Assembly (NCBI GenBank): GCA_023413275.1
Contig: JAEZPX010000006.1
Location: forward strand, 1-27,193
Reading direction: 5' to 3'
From: Bacillota bacterium
GTDB taxonomy: Bacteria; Bacillota; Clostridia; Lachnospirales; Anaerotignaceae
DNA length: 27,193 nucleotides
Of the stretch, positions 1 through 6,486 are shown in pieces. The first letter of the stretch is position 1. The number at the start of each line of letters is the position of its first letter. The notes under the pieces are model-generated. The model had not been told where the DNA came from. It did not search any database and saw nothing but the letters and a program-made list of their open reading frames with translations. The position numbers and the translations under genes were made by a program.

Positions 1-239
1 CCATTTTGAGAGGTGGGCATGAATTTTTCATAAAACTGAACCTGTAATTGCTTTCCATAAACAGGATGATTGATCCAGTTTCCTCTGACAGAAAGGCTTT
101 CACCCGAATGAATCAGCGGAACAACTCCAACACAGGTGATTTCTTCCTCCTGTATTTCCATTGTAAACACCGTATATCCGTTTTCCTTGTTTTGAAAAAT
201 AATGTCTCCTACCTCACCCTTTAAAAGAACATCCTCCAT
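1..239 (-). CDS. recD2: RecD2 (RecD/TraA-type) SF1B DNA helicase, N-terminal fragment
   Basis: This is the 5' end of a gene that runs off the left edge of the window; about 79 codons are visible. The translation starts MEDVLLKGEVGDIIF and contains NGYTVF, a CVGVVPLIHSGE block and a GNWINHPVYGKQLQVQFYE block. These match the small N-terminal OB-like domain that precedes the helicase core in RecD2 proteins of Bacillota, which lack RecBC partners and act in DNA repair and fork maintenance. The ATG at 239-237 has a strong AGGAGGGG ribosome binding site nine bases upstream. No helicase motif lies inside the window, so the call rests on the N-terminal domain only. It is transcribed in the same direction as metK but separated from it by about 500 bases with two terminators, so it is probably a separate transcription unit. 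Confidence 0.8.
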   Translation of the reverse strand, partial: MEDVLLKGEVGDIIFQNKENGYTVFTMEIQEEEITCVGVVPLIHSGESLSVRGNWINHPVYGKQLQVQFYEKFMPTSQN

Positions 240-511
240 ACGCACCCCTCCTTTCTGTGAAATGAAGTTTAAATTTCAGAATTCTATCCCAATCCCTGCA
301 AGGATTTTGCTCTGCAAATGCTGTAAGTGCGCAATCACTCTGTCTGTCTTGAGCGGTATGGTTTTGAAAGTGCTTACACGCTCAACTTCCACGCTCTATC
401 GTGCATTTCACATTACATCTTAATCATTCCATAATACTAATTTCAAATCCCATATCTTCAAACACCTTTTCTGAACAAATTATTTTACAAATATCTTTTA
501 GTATATCACAC
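240..511. other. recD2 upstream region, no gene seen
   Basis: No convincing reading frame is present on either strand. The stretch holds an inverted repeat (TTGAGCG at 349-355 with CGCTCAA at 379-385, 23-nt loop) of unknown role. A weak minus-strand promoter can be drawn with -35 TTGAAG at 456-461 and -10 TATTAT at 431-436, but the 19-bp spacer makes it doubtful. Confidence 0.4.
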
Positions 512-540
512 CAAAAATAAAAAGGGAACTCTCGTTCCTA
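512..540 (-). terminator. Second rho-independent terminator downstream of metK
   Basis: On the minus strand a GGAAC/GTTCC stem with a four-base loop (525-538) is followed by CTTTTTATTTTT. It lies directly after the stronger hairpin at 552-583, so it would be a backup terminator insulating recD2 from metK transcription. Confidence 0.55.
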
Positions 541-551
541 CATTTTTCCAT

Positions 552-583
552 AAAAAAGGATGCTGATTTTGTCAGCACCCTTT
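552..583 (-). terminator. Rho-independent terminator of metK
   Basis: The minus strand reads GGGTGCTGA, a five-base loop, TCAGCATCC and then TTTTTT: a nine-pair, GC-rich stem (one G-T wobble) with a U tract. It sits 160 bases beyond the metK stop codon. The stretch between (584-743) has no gene. Confidence 0.85.
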
Positions 584-743
584 AAATATAACTATCTCAA
601 TTCTTCAACAATATCCATGCTAAACCAAATCAGCAGAAAGTGGTGAAGCGTTTATAATAATCCAACTTTATACATATAAAACAAGTGGATTTTCGTGTGA
701 AAAACCCAAATCCTTTGAAGTTATAGGATTAAAATCTTAACGA

Positions 744-1922
744 TTAAAACTTTTCTTTGAAAACCTCAACCTTATCCAACTGCTCCCAAGGAAGGTCTAA
801 ATCTGTACGTCCAAAATGACCATAAGCTGCTACCTGCTTATAAATAGGTCTTTTCAAATCAAAATTTTTGATAATTGCCGCTGGGCGCAAATCAAAGTTA
901 TTGTGTACGATTTCTGTAATTTCTTCATCAGATATTTTACCAGTTCCATAAGTGTTCACAAGAATGGATACAGGCTTTGCAACGCCGATTGCATAAGCAA
1001 GCTGAACCTCACACTTTTTCGCAATACCGCTGGCAACAATATTTTTTGCAACGTGTCTTGCTGCGTAGCAAGCGGAACGGTCTACCTTTGTGGGGTCCTT
1101 ACCGCTGAATGCGCCGCCGCCGTGGGCAGCATAACCGCCGTAGGTATCCACAATAATTTTTCTTCCTGTCAAACCGCTGTCACCCATGGGGCCACCAATC
1201 ACGAATCGACCTGTAGGGTTAATATAATATTTTGTATTCTCATCCAAAAGCTCAGCGGGAATCACTTTCTTCACAACATGAGCAATGATATCCTCACGAA
1301 TTTGCTCGTTGGTTGCTTCCGGGTCATGCTGAGAGGAAATAACCACGGTGTCCACTCTTGCAGGCTTATCATCAATGTACTCAACGGTAACCTGAGACTT
1401 TCCATCAGGACGCAAATACTTTAATGTTCCATTTTTTCTTACCTCTGTTAATCTTCTTGTCAGCTTATGGGCCAAAGAGATAGGCAAGGGCATTAATTCC
1501 TCTGTTTCATCACAAGCAAAACCGAACATCATACCCTGATCCCCGGCACCTGTGTCAAATTCACTGTCATCTTCGCCTGTTTTTTGCTCCAAAGCCTTGT
1601 CAACACCCATTGCAATATCAGGGGATTGACCGTGGATAGAGGTAACCACCGCACAGGTTTCACTGTCAAAACCAAACTTTGCACGGTTATAGCCGATTTC
1701 ATTCAAGGTCTCCCGAACAATCTTTTCTACATCAACATATGCACTTGTGGTAATTTCACCCATTACAAAAACAATACCTGTTGTTGTCGCTGTTTCACAA
1801 GCAACTCTGGCATTAGGATCCTTCGCCAACAGCGTATCCAAAACACCATCGGAAATCTGATCACAAATTTTATCGGGATGCCCTTCCGTAACTGATTCGG
1901 ATGTAAATAATCTTCTACTCAT
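744..1922 (-). CDS. metK: S-adenosylmethionine synthetase
   Basis: MetK makes S-adenosylmethionine, PPi and Pi from ATP and methionine in the cytoplasm and supplies nearly all methyl transfer. The 392-residue product has the usual length and order of blocks: FTSESVTEGHPDKICDQISD at the N-terminus (His of the HPDK catalytic loop), GAGDQGMMFGFA in the middle (the conserved methionine/ATP loop), and GGGAFSGKDPTKVDRS, the second signature, near residue 270. The ATG at 1922 has AGGAGGG nine bases upstream. The gene stands alone behind a SAM-I riboswitch with its own strong promoter, so synthesis is expected to be shut off when SAM is abundant. Nothing looks broken or unusual. Antisense frames across it are shadows of this conserved gene. 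Confidence 0.98.
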   Translation of the reverse strand: MSRRLFTSESVTEGHPDKICDQISDGVLDTLLAKDPNARVACETATTTGIVFVMGEITTSAYVDVEKIVRETLNEIGYNRAKFGFDSETCAVVTSIHGQSPDIAMGVDKALEQKTGEDDSEFDTGAGDQGMMFGFACDETEELMPLPISLAHKLTRRLTEVRKNGTLKYLRPDGKSQVTVEYIDDKPARVDTVVISSQHDPEATNEQIREDIIAHVVKKVIPAELLDENTKYYINPTGRFVIGGPMGDSGLTGRKIIVDTYGGYAAHGGGAFSGKDPTKVDRSACYAARHVAKNIVASGIAKKCEVQLAYAIGVAKPVSILVNTYGTGKISDEEITEIVHNNFDLRPAAIIKNFDLKRPIYKQVAAYGHFGRTDLDLPWEQLDKVEVFKEKF

Positions 1923-2042
1923 TTCTATTCCCTCCTGTTAAATATAAATAATTGTCTTTGTGAATAGAGTGCAGGGAGAGATGCTTGACTATACGGACAA
2001 TCGTTCAACAAAAGTCGCAAGCCTAAACCAAATTTTTAGAAT

Positions 2043-2181
2043 TAAAAAAAACCCTAAACAGGGTTTGTGATTACATTCTCATCTTCCGTTTGAACCAAAC
2101 GGGGGAATTGGCACCGATGCGTCGAAACGCCGGTTGCCGGGTGTCATAGGGCCCTGTCCCTCAACCACTCTTGATAAGTTC
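2043..2181 (-). promoter_or_regulatory. SAM-I (S-box) riboswitch with intrinsic terminator, metK leader
   Basis: The minus strand carries the S-box core: the CTTATCAAGAG 5' arm, GGTTGAGGGACAGGGCCC, ATGACACCCGGCAACC (P2 and kink-turn region), GGTGCCAATTCC, and GATGAG closing P1 against CTTATC (2078-2083 with 2173-2178). Downstream is a terminator hairpin, AAACCC/GGGTTT followed by eight U (2043-2066). In this family SAM binding stabilises P1, frees the terminator and stops transcription. An extra eight-base complement (GATTACAT at 2193-2200 with ATGTAATC at 2069-2076) could extend the closing helix near the transcript's 5' end. About 120 bases of leader without obvious structure follow before metK. 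Confidence 0.96.
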
Positions 2182-2203
2182 TCTATTCACTTATGTAATC
2201 CGG

Positions 2204-2232
2204 ATTATAGCATCCTTTTTATCATATGTCAA
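2204..2232 (-). promoter_or_regulatory. Sigma-A promoter of metK
   Basis: The minus strand has -35 TTGACA (2227-2232), a 17-bp spacer and -10 TATAAT (2204-2209), a perfect consensus. Transcription should begin around 2196-2199, just before the riboswitch. Such a strong promoter fits control exerted by the riboswitch rather than by initiation. Confidence 0.92.
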
Positions 2233-2278
2233 TAAGATAAAGACCCTAAATTTAAATTTCCTATCATTTTGATATGAA

Positions 2279-2785
2279 TTACAAGAATACCTGCAATTCC
2301 TTCCCCCAAACTTCTATTAATCTCTCCAAATTCCACGTTGCATTGGCTGGGCTGGTGGAGGGTAACTGAACCATAGGATTCCCAGTGGTTTTTTGCTGAT
2401 GCTTCTGATATAAACGAAAAGCTGTCCCCCCATTTCCGAATATGGGAATCTTTCCTGTTGTTTGGAAAATGGTGCTCAAATCCGTAGGAACAACGTTGCG
2501 AATGGAACTGTCACTGCTCCCCTGAATATCGCAGCTTAGAATTACATCATAAAGGGCAATTCCTTGTTCTAACAAGAAAGCCTTTTTCTCTTCATTACTT
2601 TGAGGAACGGCAAATCCCGTAACCCCTGCTAATACCTTCCAAAAACGGTTTTGAGGATGCCCATAATAAAATTGGTTTTCCCGAGATTTCAAAGATGGTG
2701 CCGTTCCAAGGATAAGCACCTTACTGTTTTGATCAAAAACAGGTAAAAATTTCTGAGTTACCCGCTCCCACGGAATTTCTTTCAT
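2279..2785 (-). CDS. DNA-deoxyinosine glycosylase (uracil-DNA glycosylase superfamily)
   Basis: The 168-residue product is probably a monofunctional glycosylase that removes hypoxanthine (deaminated adenine) and perhaps uracil from DNA, starting base excision repair. Visible motifs are VLILGTAPSLKSRE (residues 24-37), the family's GTxPSxxS active-site segment, then YYGHPQNRFWKVL, the aromatic/Asn base pocket, and LPSTSPANA near residue 142, the C-terminal motif in place of the UDG Leu loop. The size matches the family (about 165 residues). The ATG at 2785 has GGGAGG upstream. It follows the AlkD-like gene by only 15 bases, so the two form a base-repair operon. Mug-type G:T/U glycosylases are the nearest alternative, but the STSPANA motif favours the deoxyinosine group. 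Confidence 0.82.
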   Translation of the reverse strand: MKEIPWERVTQKFLPVFDQNSKVLILGTAPSLKSRENQFYYGHPQNRFWKVLAGVTGFAVPQSNEEKKAFLLEQGIALYDVILSCDIQGSSDSSIRNVVPTDLSTIFQTTGKIPIFGNGGTAFRLYQKHQQKTTGNPMVQLPSTSPANATWNLERLIEVWGKELQVFL

Positions 2786-2800
2786 TTGCTTGCCTCCCTT

Positions 2801-3523
2801 TTACACCTGTGCTTTTTTCCATTCCCGTAACCATACTTTATCTTCGGAGGAAACCCGAAAAGACTCGCATGCCTTCTGCACAAATTTTGCCTTAACGCCA
2901 CGACTTAATTTCGTATTCATAAGATACTGCCTTACCATTTCCGGATTCTTTGCCCAAGCCGTTGCCAATAGCCAAGCCTGTGCCATCTCTATATAGTAGA
3001 AATCAGAAGTCACAGCATCAACTAACTGTAGCACCTCCTGCAAGTAAGGCTCCTTTAAATAATAATTCAGCATAATGATTAAGCCCACCCTTACAACCCA
3101 AGGATTTTCTGTAAAAAGATATCCTTTTGCATGGGCGAATAAGGCCTCTTCATTTTTTCTAGCAATTTTCTTTAATGACGCACAAAATCCATCACAATGA
3201 GCCCAGTTTTCCACAAATTCATGGGAAAAGGTGTCGCAGTAACTTAAAAACTCATCAAACTCCATGGGAATTTCCGTTGCCACCAGACCATACAACATGC
3301 GCTCTTCATAACTATCCTTCCCGCAGGTGTCAAAAAAATTCCTCCCTGCCGCTTTTGCCACTTCCTTTGCTTTCTGGCGTAACAGTGGAGAACGTATTCC
3401 AATTACAGGCAAAGACGTGCGTAAGAGCTTTTCTTGAAACAAGCGATATTTATCATCCTGTAAAGCCAATAGTTCCTTATAAAAGGTATCATAATCTTCA
3501 GTTGTCCATTTTGTTTCAATCAT
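2801..3523 (-). CDS. DNA alkylation repair enzyme, AlkD-like HEAT-repeat glycosylase
   Basis: AlkD proteins are all-helical HEAT-like DNA glycosylases that excise 3- and 7-alkylpurines without flipping the base. The 240-residue product starting MIETKWTTEDYD has the family length. VENWAHCDGFC gives Trp107 and Asp111, matching the Trp-Asp pair of the catalytic cleft, and YIEMAQAWLLATAWAK supplies the later conserved Trp. I start at the ATG at 3523 because GGAAAGGGTGG lies just upstream; an in-frame ATG 33 bases earlier (3556) has no ribosome binding site. It is the first gene of an operon with the deoxyinosine glycosylase, so both products would repair chemically damaged purines. Its promoter probably lies far upstream, at 3827-3856, giving a leader of about 300 nt. 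Confidence 0.85.
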   Translation of the reverse strand: MIETKWTTEDYDTFYKELLALQDDKYRLFQEKLLRTSLPVIGIRSPLLRQKAKEVAKAAGRNFFDTCGKDSYEERMLYGLVATEIPMEFDEFLSYCDTFSHEFVENWAHCDGFCASLKKIARKNEEALFAHAKGYLFTENPWVVRVGLIIMLNYYLKEPYLQEVLQLVDAVTSDFYYIEMAQAWLLATAWAKNPEMVRQYLMNTKLSRGVKAKFVQKACESFRVSSEDKVWLREWKKAQV

Positions 3524-3560
3524 AAAACCACCCTTTCCTTTTATTTTTTTATACAAAGAA

Positions 3561-3592
3561 CAAGCGGCTTTCTTGTGGGAGAAAGCCGCTTG
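3561..3592 (-). terminator. Perfect 13-bp hairpin before the alkD-like gene (possible weak terminator)
   Basis: CAAGCGGCTTTCT (3561-3573) pairs with AGAAAGCCGCTTG (3580-3592) around a six-base loop. On the minus strand it is followed by TTCTTTGTAT, a poor U tract, so termination would be partial. It closes the structured stretch that precedes the repair operon. Confidence 0.5.
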
Positions 3593-3599
3593 TCCTTAA

Positions 3600-3826
3600 G
3601 GGTCGTCATTGCCATATAACGAAAACAATTGGGGGGCGTTTTCGCTATATTCGGTAAGGCAACAACAAGAAGAGATGAAAAGTTTGATTCAAAATAGTTT
3701 GACGTTAGGAGAAAGCATCAAACTACAGAAGCAAGCAAACCAATTTTTGCCAAGATCGGCAAACTATCTAAAAAAGGCGTCAAAACATATTATTGTCTTG
3801 CGACGCCCTAGTCGTAGCCACACATT
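3600..3826 (-). ncRNA. Candidate structured leader RNA or small RNA upstream of the repair operon
   Basis: On the minus strand, a promoter (3827-3856) is followed within about 15 nt by a hairpin, GGCGTC/GACGCC (3776-3781 with 3802-3807) with further internal pairing, ending in TTTTTT at 3770-3775. A transcript stopping there would be about 50 nt. Read-through RNA would then hold ATCAAACT at 3717-3724, able to pair with AGTTTGAT at 3681-3688 or with AGTTTGA at 3696-3702 (mutually exclusive), a 12-bp stem ATATA.CGAAAAC/GTTTTCG.TATAT (3614-3650) and the 3561-3592 hairpin. The plus strand has a 95-codon frame (3609-3896) rich in Lys and Gln, but its end is low-complexity and I do not believe it is a gene. 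I do not recognise the RNA family; it could also be a dispersed intergenic repeat. Confidence 0.4.
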
Positions 3827-3856
3827 TATATTGCCTTATTTTTTCCTTCTTGTCAA
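3827..3856 (-). promoter_or_regulatory. Promoter for the structured leader / repair operon
   Basis: The minus strand shows a perfect -35 TTGACA (3851-3856), an 18-bp spacer and -10 AATATA (3827-3832). Transcription would start near 3820. It is the only good promoter I see between the divergent regulator gene and the alkD-like gene. Confidence 0.55.
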
Positions 3857-3914
3857 TGAAAAATTTTTCAAATCAAACTTTTTTTACATTAATTAGGTGA
3901 ATTTTATAAAACCA

Positions 3915-3943
3915 TTGTCAATTTTCTTTTTTTTTGTTACCAT
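3915..3943 (+). promoter_or_regulatory. Promoter of the DtxR/MntR-like gene
   Basis: The plus strand has TTGTCA (3915-3920), a 17-bp T-rich spacer and TACCAT (3938-3943) preceded by TG, an extended -10. The ribosome binding site GGAGG at 3961-3965 follows. A metal-regulator operator may overlap, but I see no clear palindrome. Confidence 0.45.
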
Positions 3944-3973
3944 AATAAAAAACAGCTTAGGGAGGAGATCCAT

Positions 3974-4354
3974 TTGAAGGTTCAAGAATCAATGGAAGAC
4001 TATCTAGAAACAATTTATGTATTGGAAAAGCAAACAGGCTATGTACGCTCAATCGATATCGCTACCGCCCTAGGTTTTAGTAAGCCCAGTATCAGTAACG
4101 CCATGAAAAAATTAAAATCAAGCGGATATATTGAAATGGAAGAGCGGGGCAGCATCAGGTTGACAGAAAAAGGGAAAGAAGTTGCCATAGGAACCTATGC
4201 CAGACATTGTGTCATTTCAGAAATATTGGTCTCTTTTGGGGTTTCAAAGGAAACCGCTTTGGAGGATGCCTGCCGCATTGAACATGTGATCAGTGAGGAA
4301 ACCTTTGACTGTCTGAAGAATTACCTAAAAACAAATCGCTTAAATGATAGGTAA
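3974..4354 (+). CDS. Metal-dependent transcriptional regulator, short DtxR/MntR family
   Basis: The 126-residue protein has the DtxR/MntR plan: an N-terminal winged helix (MEDYLETIYVLEK, then SIDIATALGFSKPSISNAMKKLKSSGYI as recognition helix, wing ERGSIRLTEKG) and a helical metal-binding/dimerisation half with RHCVISEIL and ALEDACRIEHVIS. Its early acidic residue near position 9, the His of RHC and the Glu-His pair of CRIEH correspond to the Mn/Fe ligands of MntR. The SH3-like third domain of DtxR is absent, as in MntR. Translation starts at TTG (3974) with GGGAGGAG eight bases upstream. It would repress metal uptake when the metal is bound, but no transporter gene is adjacent, so its targets are unknown. 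It converges on the nitroreductase gene through a strong terminator. Confidence 0.82.
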   Translation: MKVQESMEDYLETIYVLEKQTGYVRSIDIATALGFSKPSISNAMKKLKSSGYIEMEERGSIRLTEKGKEVAIGTYARHCVISEILVSFGVSKETALEDACRIEHVISEETFDCLKNYLKTNRLNDR

Positions 4355-4405
4355 TTTAAAATCCAAATGATAAGCGTGTAAACTTTGGGAGAACCAATAG
4401 ATCTA

Positions 4406-4440
4406 CGCGGTGCCAAATTCTTTGGCACCCCGTTTTCTTT
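4406..4440 (+). terminator. Rho-independent terminator of the DtxR/MntR-like gene
   Basis: GGTGCCAAA and TTTGGCACC form a nine-pair stem with loop TTC, extended by a CG/CG pair beyond one mismatch, followed by TTTTCTTT on the plus strand. It lies between convergent genes. The minus strand lacks a good U tract. Confidence 0.8.
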
Positions 4441-4455
4441 ATCAATGATATATAA

Positions 4456-5028
4456 TTATCTTACTATCTTCACTCTCTTAGAAATATCTTCTTTTTCTTT
4501 TGGATCAGGCTCCTCGCCAATGCCGCCAAATGGCATCTGTGCAATTAGCAAATAGCTTTCAGGCAAATCAAACAGTTCACGCATTTTTTGGTCAATCACA
4601 GGATTATAATGCTGTAAAGATGCACCGATTCCCATCTCCCGCAATTCACTCCAAATGCTAATTTGAAGCATTGCACTGGCTTGCATTGCCCATGCAGGAA
4701 AATTTGCTGCATACAAAGGGAATTTTTCCTGAAGACCCTTTACAACCTCTTGGTCGTAGAAATAAAGGATTGTGCCAGCGCCTGCTTTAAAACTATCAAT
4801 TTTCTCTCTAGGAACCTTTCCTTCAAAAACATCATAGATTGCATCCCATAATTCATTCTGCTTTTCTTCTAATGCCACAACCACCCGAGAGCTTTTCATA
4901 TTAAATGCATCGGGCACCAACTCTGTTAAAGTTTCAATTGTTTGAATCACTTTCCCGCTATCAACAGGAAGTTCTTTATTGATGTTGTAATAACTTCTTC
5001 TTTTTTCCAATGCTTGCATCATACTCAT
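4456..5028 (-). CDS. Nitroreductase family protein, Frm2/CinD-like
   Basis: A 190-residue FMN-dependent NAD(P)H oxidoreductase of the nitroreductase fold. ALEKRRSYYNINKELPV at the N-terminus, VPDAFNMKSSRVVVALEE (FMN phosphate and ribityl contacts) and NELWDAIYDVF place it in the Frm2-like branch, which includes the L. lactis copper-induced CinD and reduces nitro compounds and quinones. IGASLQHYNP and LIAQMPFGGIGEEPDPKE form the conserved C-terminal segment. I start at the ATG at 5028, seven bases after AAGGAGG; the ATG at 5034 is too close to that site. It is the last gene of the marR-pirin operon, 30 bases after pirin, which suggests a response to quinones or other electrophiles. Confidence 0.85.
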   Translation of the reverse strand: MSMMQALEKRRSYYNINKELPVDSGKVIQTIETLTELVPDAFNMKSSRVVVALEEKQNELWDAIYDVFEGKVPREKIDSFKAGAGTILYFYDQEVVKGLQEKFPLYAANFPAWAMQASAMLQISIWSELREMGIGASLQHYNPVIDQKMRELFDLPESYLLIAQMPFGGIGEEPDPKEKEDISKRVKIVR

Positions 5029-5058
5029 GTCCATTCCTCCTTGGTTTCTATTAGCTTA

Positions 5059-5904
5059 TTATTTGTCATATTTCATTTCTTGTTGCAAAAAAGTACCTTG
5101 TCTTAATTCTGCAAATGCTTTTTGCAATTCATCCTTGGTATTCATTACAATGGGACCACCCCAAGCGATGGGTTCTTCCAAAGCCTTTGAACTGATAAAT
5201 AATACTTGGGCGTTTTTATCAGTACTTTTTATTTCCACACTGTCTCCGGAAGTAAGCTTTACCGCCGTTTTCTCCTTCACCAGCTCGCCACCTATTGTAA
5301 CCTCTCCCACCAATGTAAAAAGCAAAACCGAGCGGTCTGTTTCTGTATCAATGGTTATAGAAGCATTGGGAGAAAGATGAATATCATAATAATCTAAAGG
5401 TAAATGTTTACTGCTGAAACCCTGTTTGCCTTTATATTGCCCTGCCAGAAGCCTCAGCTTTCCATTTTCAATTGTAATTTCCTCAATCTCATGATTCTTG
5501 ATGCTTTGATAAGCAGGCGCTGTCATTTTATCCTTTGCAGGTAAATTCAGCCAAAGCTGCACTCCAAGCATTCTCTCTGACGCAGGAAGTCTTTCTTCAT
5601 GAAGAATTCCTGAGCCCGCTGTCATCCACTGAACCTCTCCGTCAGAAATAGAATCCTCATTTCCTAGGCTGTCTTTATGCACCATCTTGCCACGATATAT
5701 GTAGCTGATGGTCTCAATTCCTCTATGGGGATGCATGGGAAATCCAGCAGTATAATCCTCATGATTTGTGCTGTCAAAGGAATCTAACATCAAAATAGGA
5801 TCATATTCTTCTGTTGTCTCTAAACCTAAAACCCGAACCAGCTTCACGCCAGCTCCGTCCTGTGTTCTGAACCCCGTAACCTGTCTCTTAATTTTTCTCT
5901 CCAT
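5059..5904 (-). CDS. Pirin family protein
   Basis: A bicupin of 281 residues. FPMHPHRGIET (His58, His60) and GSGILHEER (His102, Glu104) are the four ligands of the single iron in the N-terminal cupin. The intervening HKDSLGNEDSISDGEVQWMTAG is typical. Bacterial pirins such as E. coli YhhW have quercetinase activity, and others act as redox-sensitive partners; the substrate here is unknown. The start is the ATG at 5904, with GGAG nine bases upstream. It overlaps the marR stop by 17 bases, so the two are translationally coupled; an in-frame TTG at 5919 lacks a ribosome site. Co-transcription with a nitroreductase under a MarR regulator points to detoxification of aromatic or quinone-like compounds (inference). 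Confidence 0.9.
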   Translation of the reverse strand: MERKIKRQVTGFRTQDGAGVKLVRVLGLETTEEYDPILMLDSFDSTNHEDYTAGFPMHPHRGIETISYIYRGKMVHKDSLGNEDSISDGEVQWMTAGSGILHEERLPASERMLGVQLWLNLPAKDKMTAPAYQSIKNHEIEEITIENGKLRLLAGQYKGKQGFSSKHLPLDYYDIHLSPNASITIDTETDRSVLLFTLVGEVTIGGELVKEKTAVKLTSGDSVEIKSTDKNAQVLFISSKALEEPIAWGGPIVMNTKDELQKAFAELRQGTFLQQEMKYDK

Positions 5905-6322
5905 TGATCTCATCTCCAAACTTTTTCAATAAAGTGACCATCTGTTCTTTTTCTTCTTCCGTCCAATGAGACATCAATTCTATGATTTTAGACTCATTTC
6001 TTGGATAAACTTCACTTATGATTTCCTCTCCTTGGGGGGTAATATGAAGGATACATCGTCTTTTATCTTTACTGTCTGTTTCCCGAATAAGGTAGCCCCT
6101 TTTTTCAAGATTATTTATAATCAGAGGCATGGTTCCGCTGGAACTCAATATTCTCTCCTGAATTTCGCCAACCGTTGCATCACCTTTGTGATATAAAGCC
6201 TCCAATACGGCAAACTGACCCATGGAAAGCTTGTACTCTGTAAAAATCTTAGCGGATTGGCGATCAATGTAATTCACTGCCCGATGAAGACCGATTAAGA
6301 TTTTTAACTCTGCTTTTGCCAT
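5888..6322 (-). CDS. MarR family transcriptional regulator
   Basis: A 144-residue winged-helix repressor. The N-terminal helices (residues 5-30) and C-terminal helices form the dimer interface. KGDATVGEIQERILSSSGTM is the helix-turn-helix with recognition helix, and LEKRGYLIRETDSKDKRRC leads into the wing, followed by ILHITPQGEEI. The only cysteine is Cys90, at the tip of the wing motif DKRRC, a place that is normally Ala or Val in MarR proteins. It is the first gene of an operon with pirin and nitroreductase. Two copies of a dyad operator cover its promoter, so it probably represses its own operon. The ATG at 6322 has GTGAGG upstream. The ligand cannot be told from the sequence. Confidence 0.92.
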   Translation of the reverse strand: MAKAELKILIGLHRAVNYIDRQSAKIFTEYKLSMGQFAVLEALYHKGDATVGEIQERILSSSGTMPLIINNLEKRGYLIRETDSKDKRRCILHITPQGEEIISEVYPRNESKIIELMSHWTEEEKEQMVTLLKKFGDEINGEKN

Positions 6323-6339
6323 TTCCTCACCTCAAATAT

Positions 6340-6382
6340 CTCTATGTAGATATATAATACTCTATGTAGAGATAATTTGCAA
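6340..6382 (-). promoter_or_regulatory. marR promoter with two dyad operators
   Basis: The minus strand has -35 TTGCAA (6377-6382), a 17-bp spacer and -10 TATTAT (6354-6359). CTCTATGTAGAG (6360-6371), a near-perfect palindrome, fills the spacer. A second copy with one mismatch (6340-6351) lies over the transcription start region, exactly 20 bp away and so on the same face of the helix. This is the arrangement expected for autorepression by a pair of MarR dimers. Confidence 0.85.
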
Positions 6383-6430
6383 TACCTTTTTATATTTATT
6401 TGTATTTTTATTTATAATATCCTTCTATAT

Positions 6431-6458
6431 AAAAAATAGCCGCCTTTTCGGCGGCTAC
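6431..6458 (-). terminator. Rho-independent terminator of the deacetylase gene
   Basis: TAGCCGCC and GGCGGCTA form an eight-pair GC-rich stem with a five-base loop, followed on the minus strand by TTTTTTAT. It ends the EFR1-deacetylase unit before the marR promoter. Confidence 0.88.
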
Positions 6459-6486
6459 TTACTTCTATATTTTTTTATATAATTGC

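Noticed and set aside
816..1895. Plus-strand frames of 202 and 103 codons opposite metK
   Set aside because: They are antisense shadows of the highly conserved metK, with no ribosome binding site and Cys/Asn-rich low-plausibility products.
3609..3896. Plus-strand 95-codon frame before the DtxR/MntR-like gene
   Set aside because: No good ribosome binding site at the first ATG, a low-complexity Phe/Asn tail, and complete overlap with strong inverted repeats better explained as RNA on the other strand. Kept as a point to test, not as a gene.
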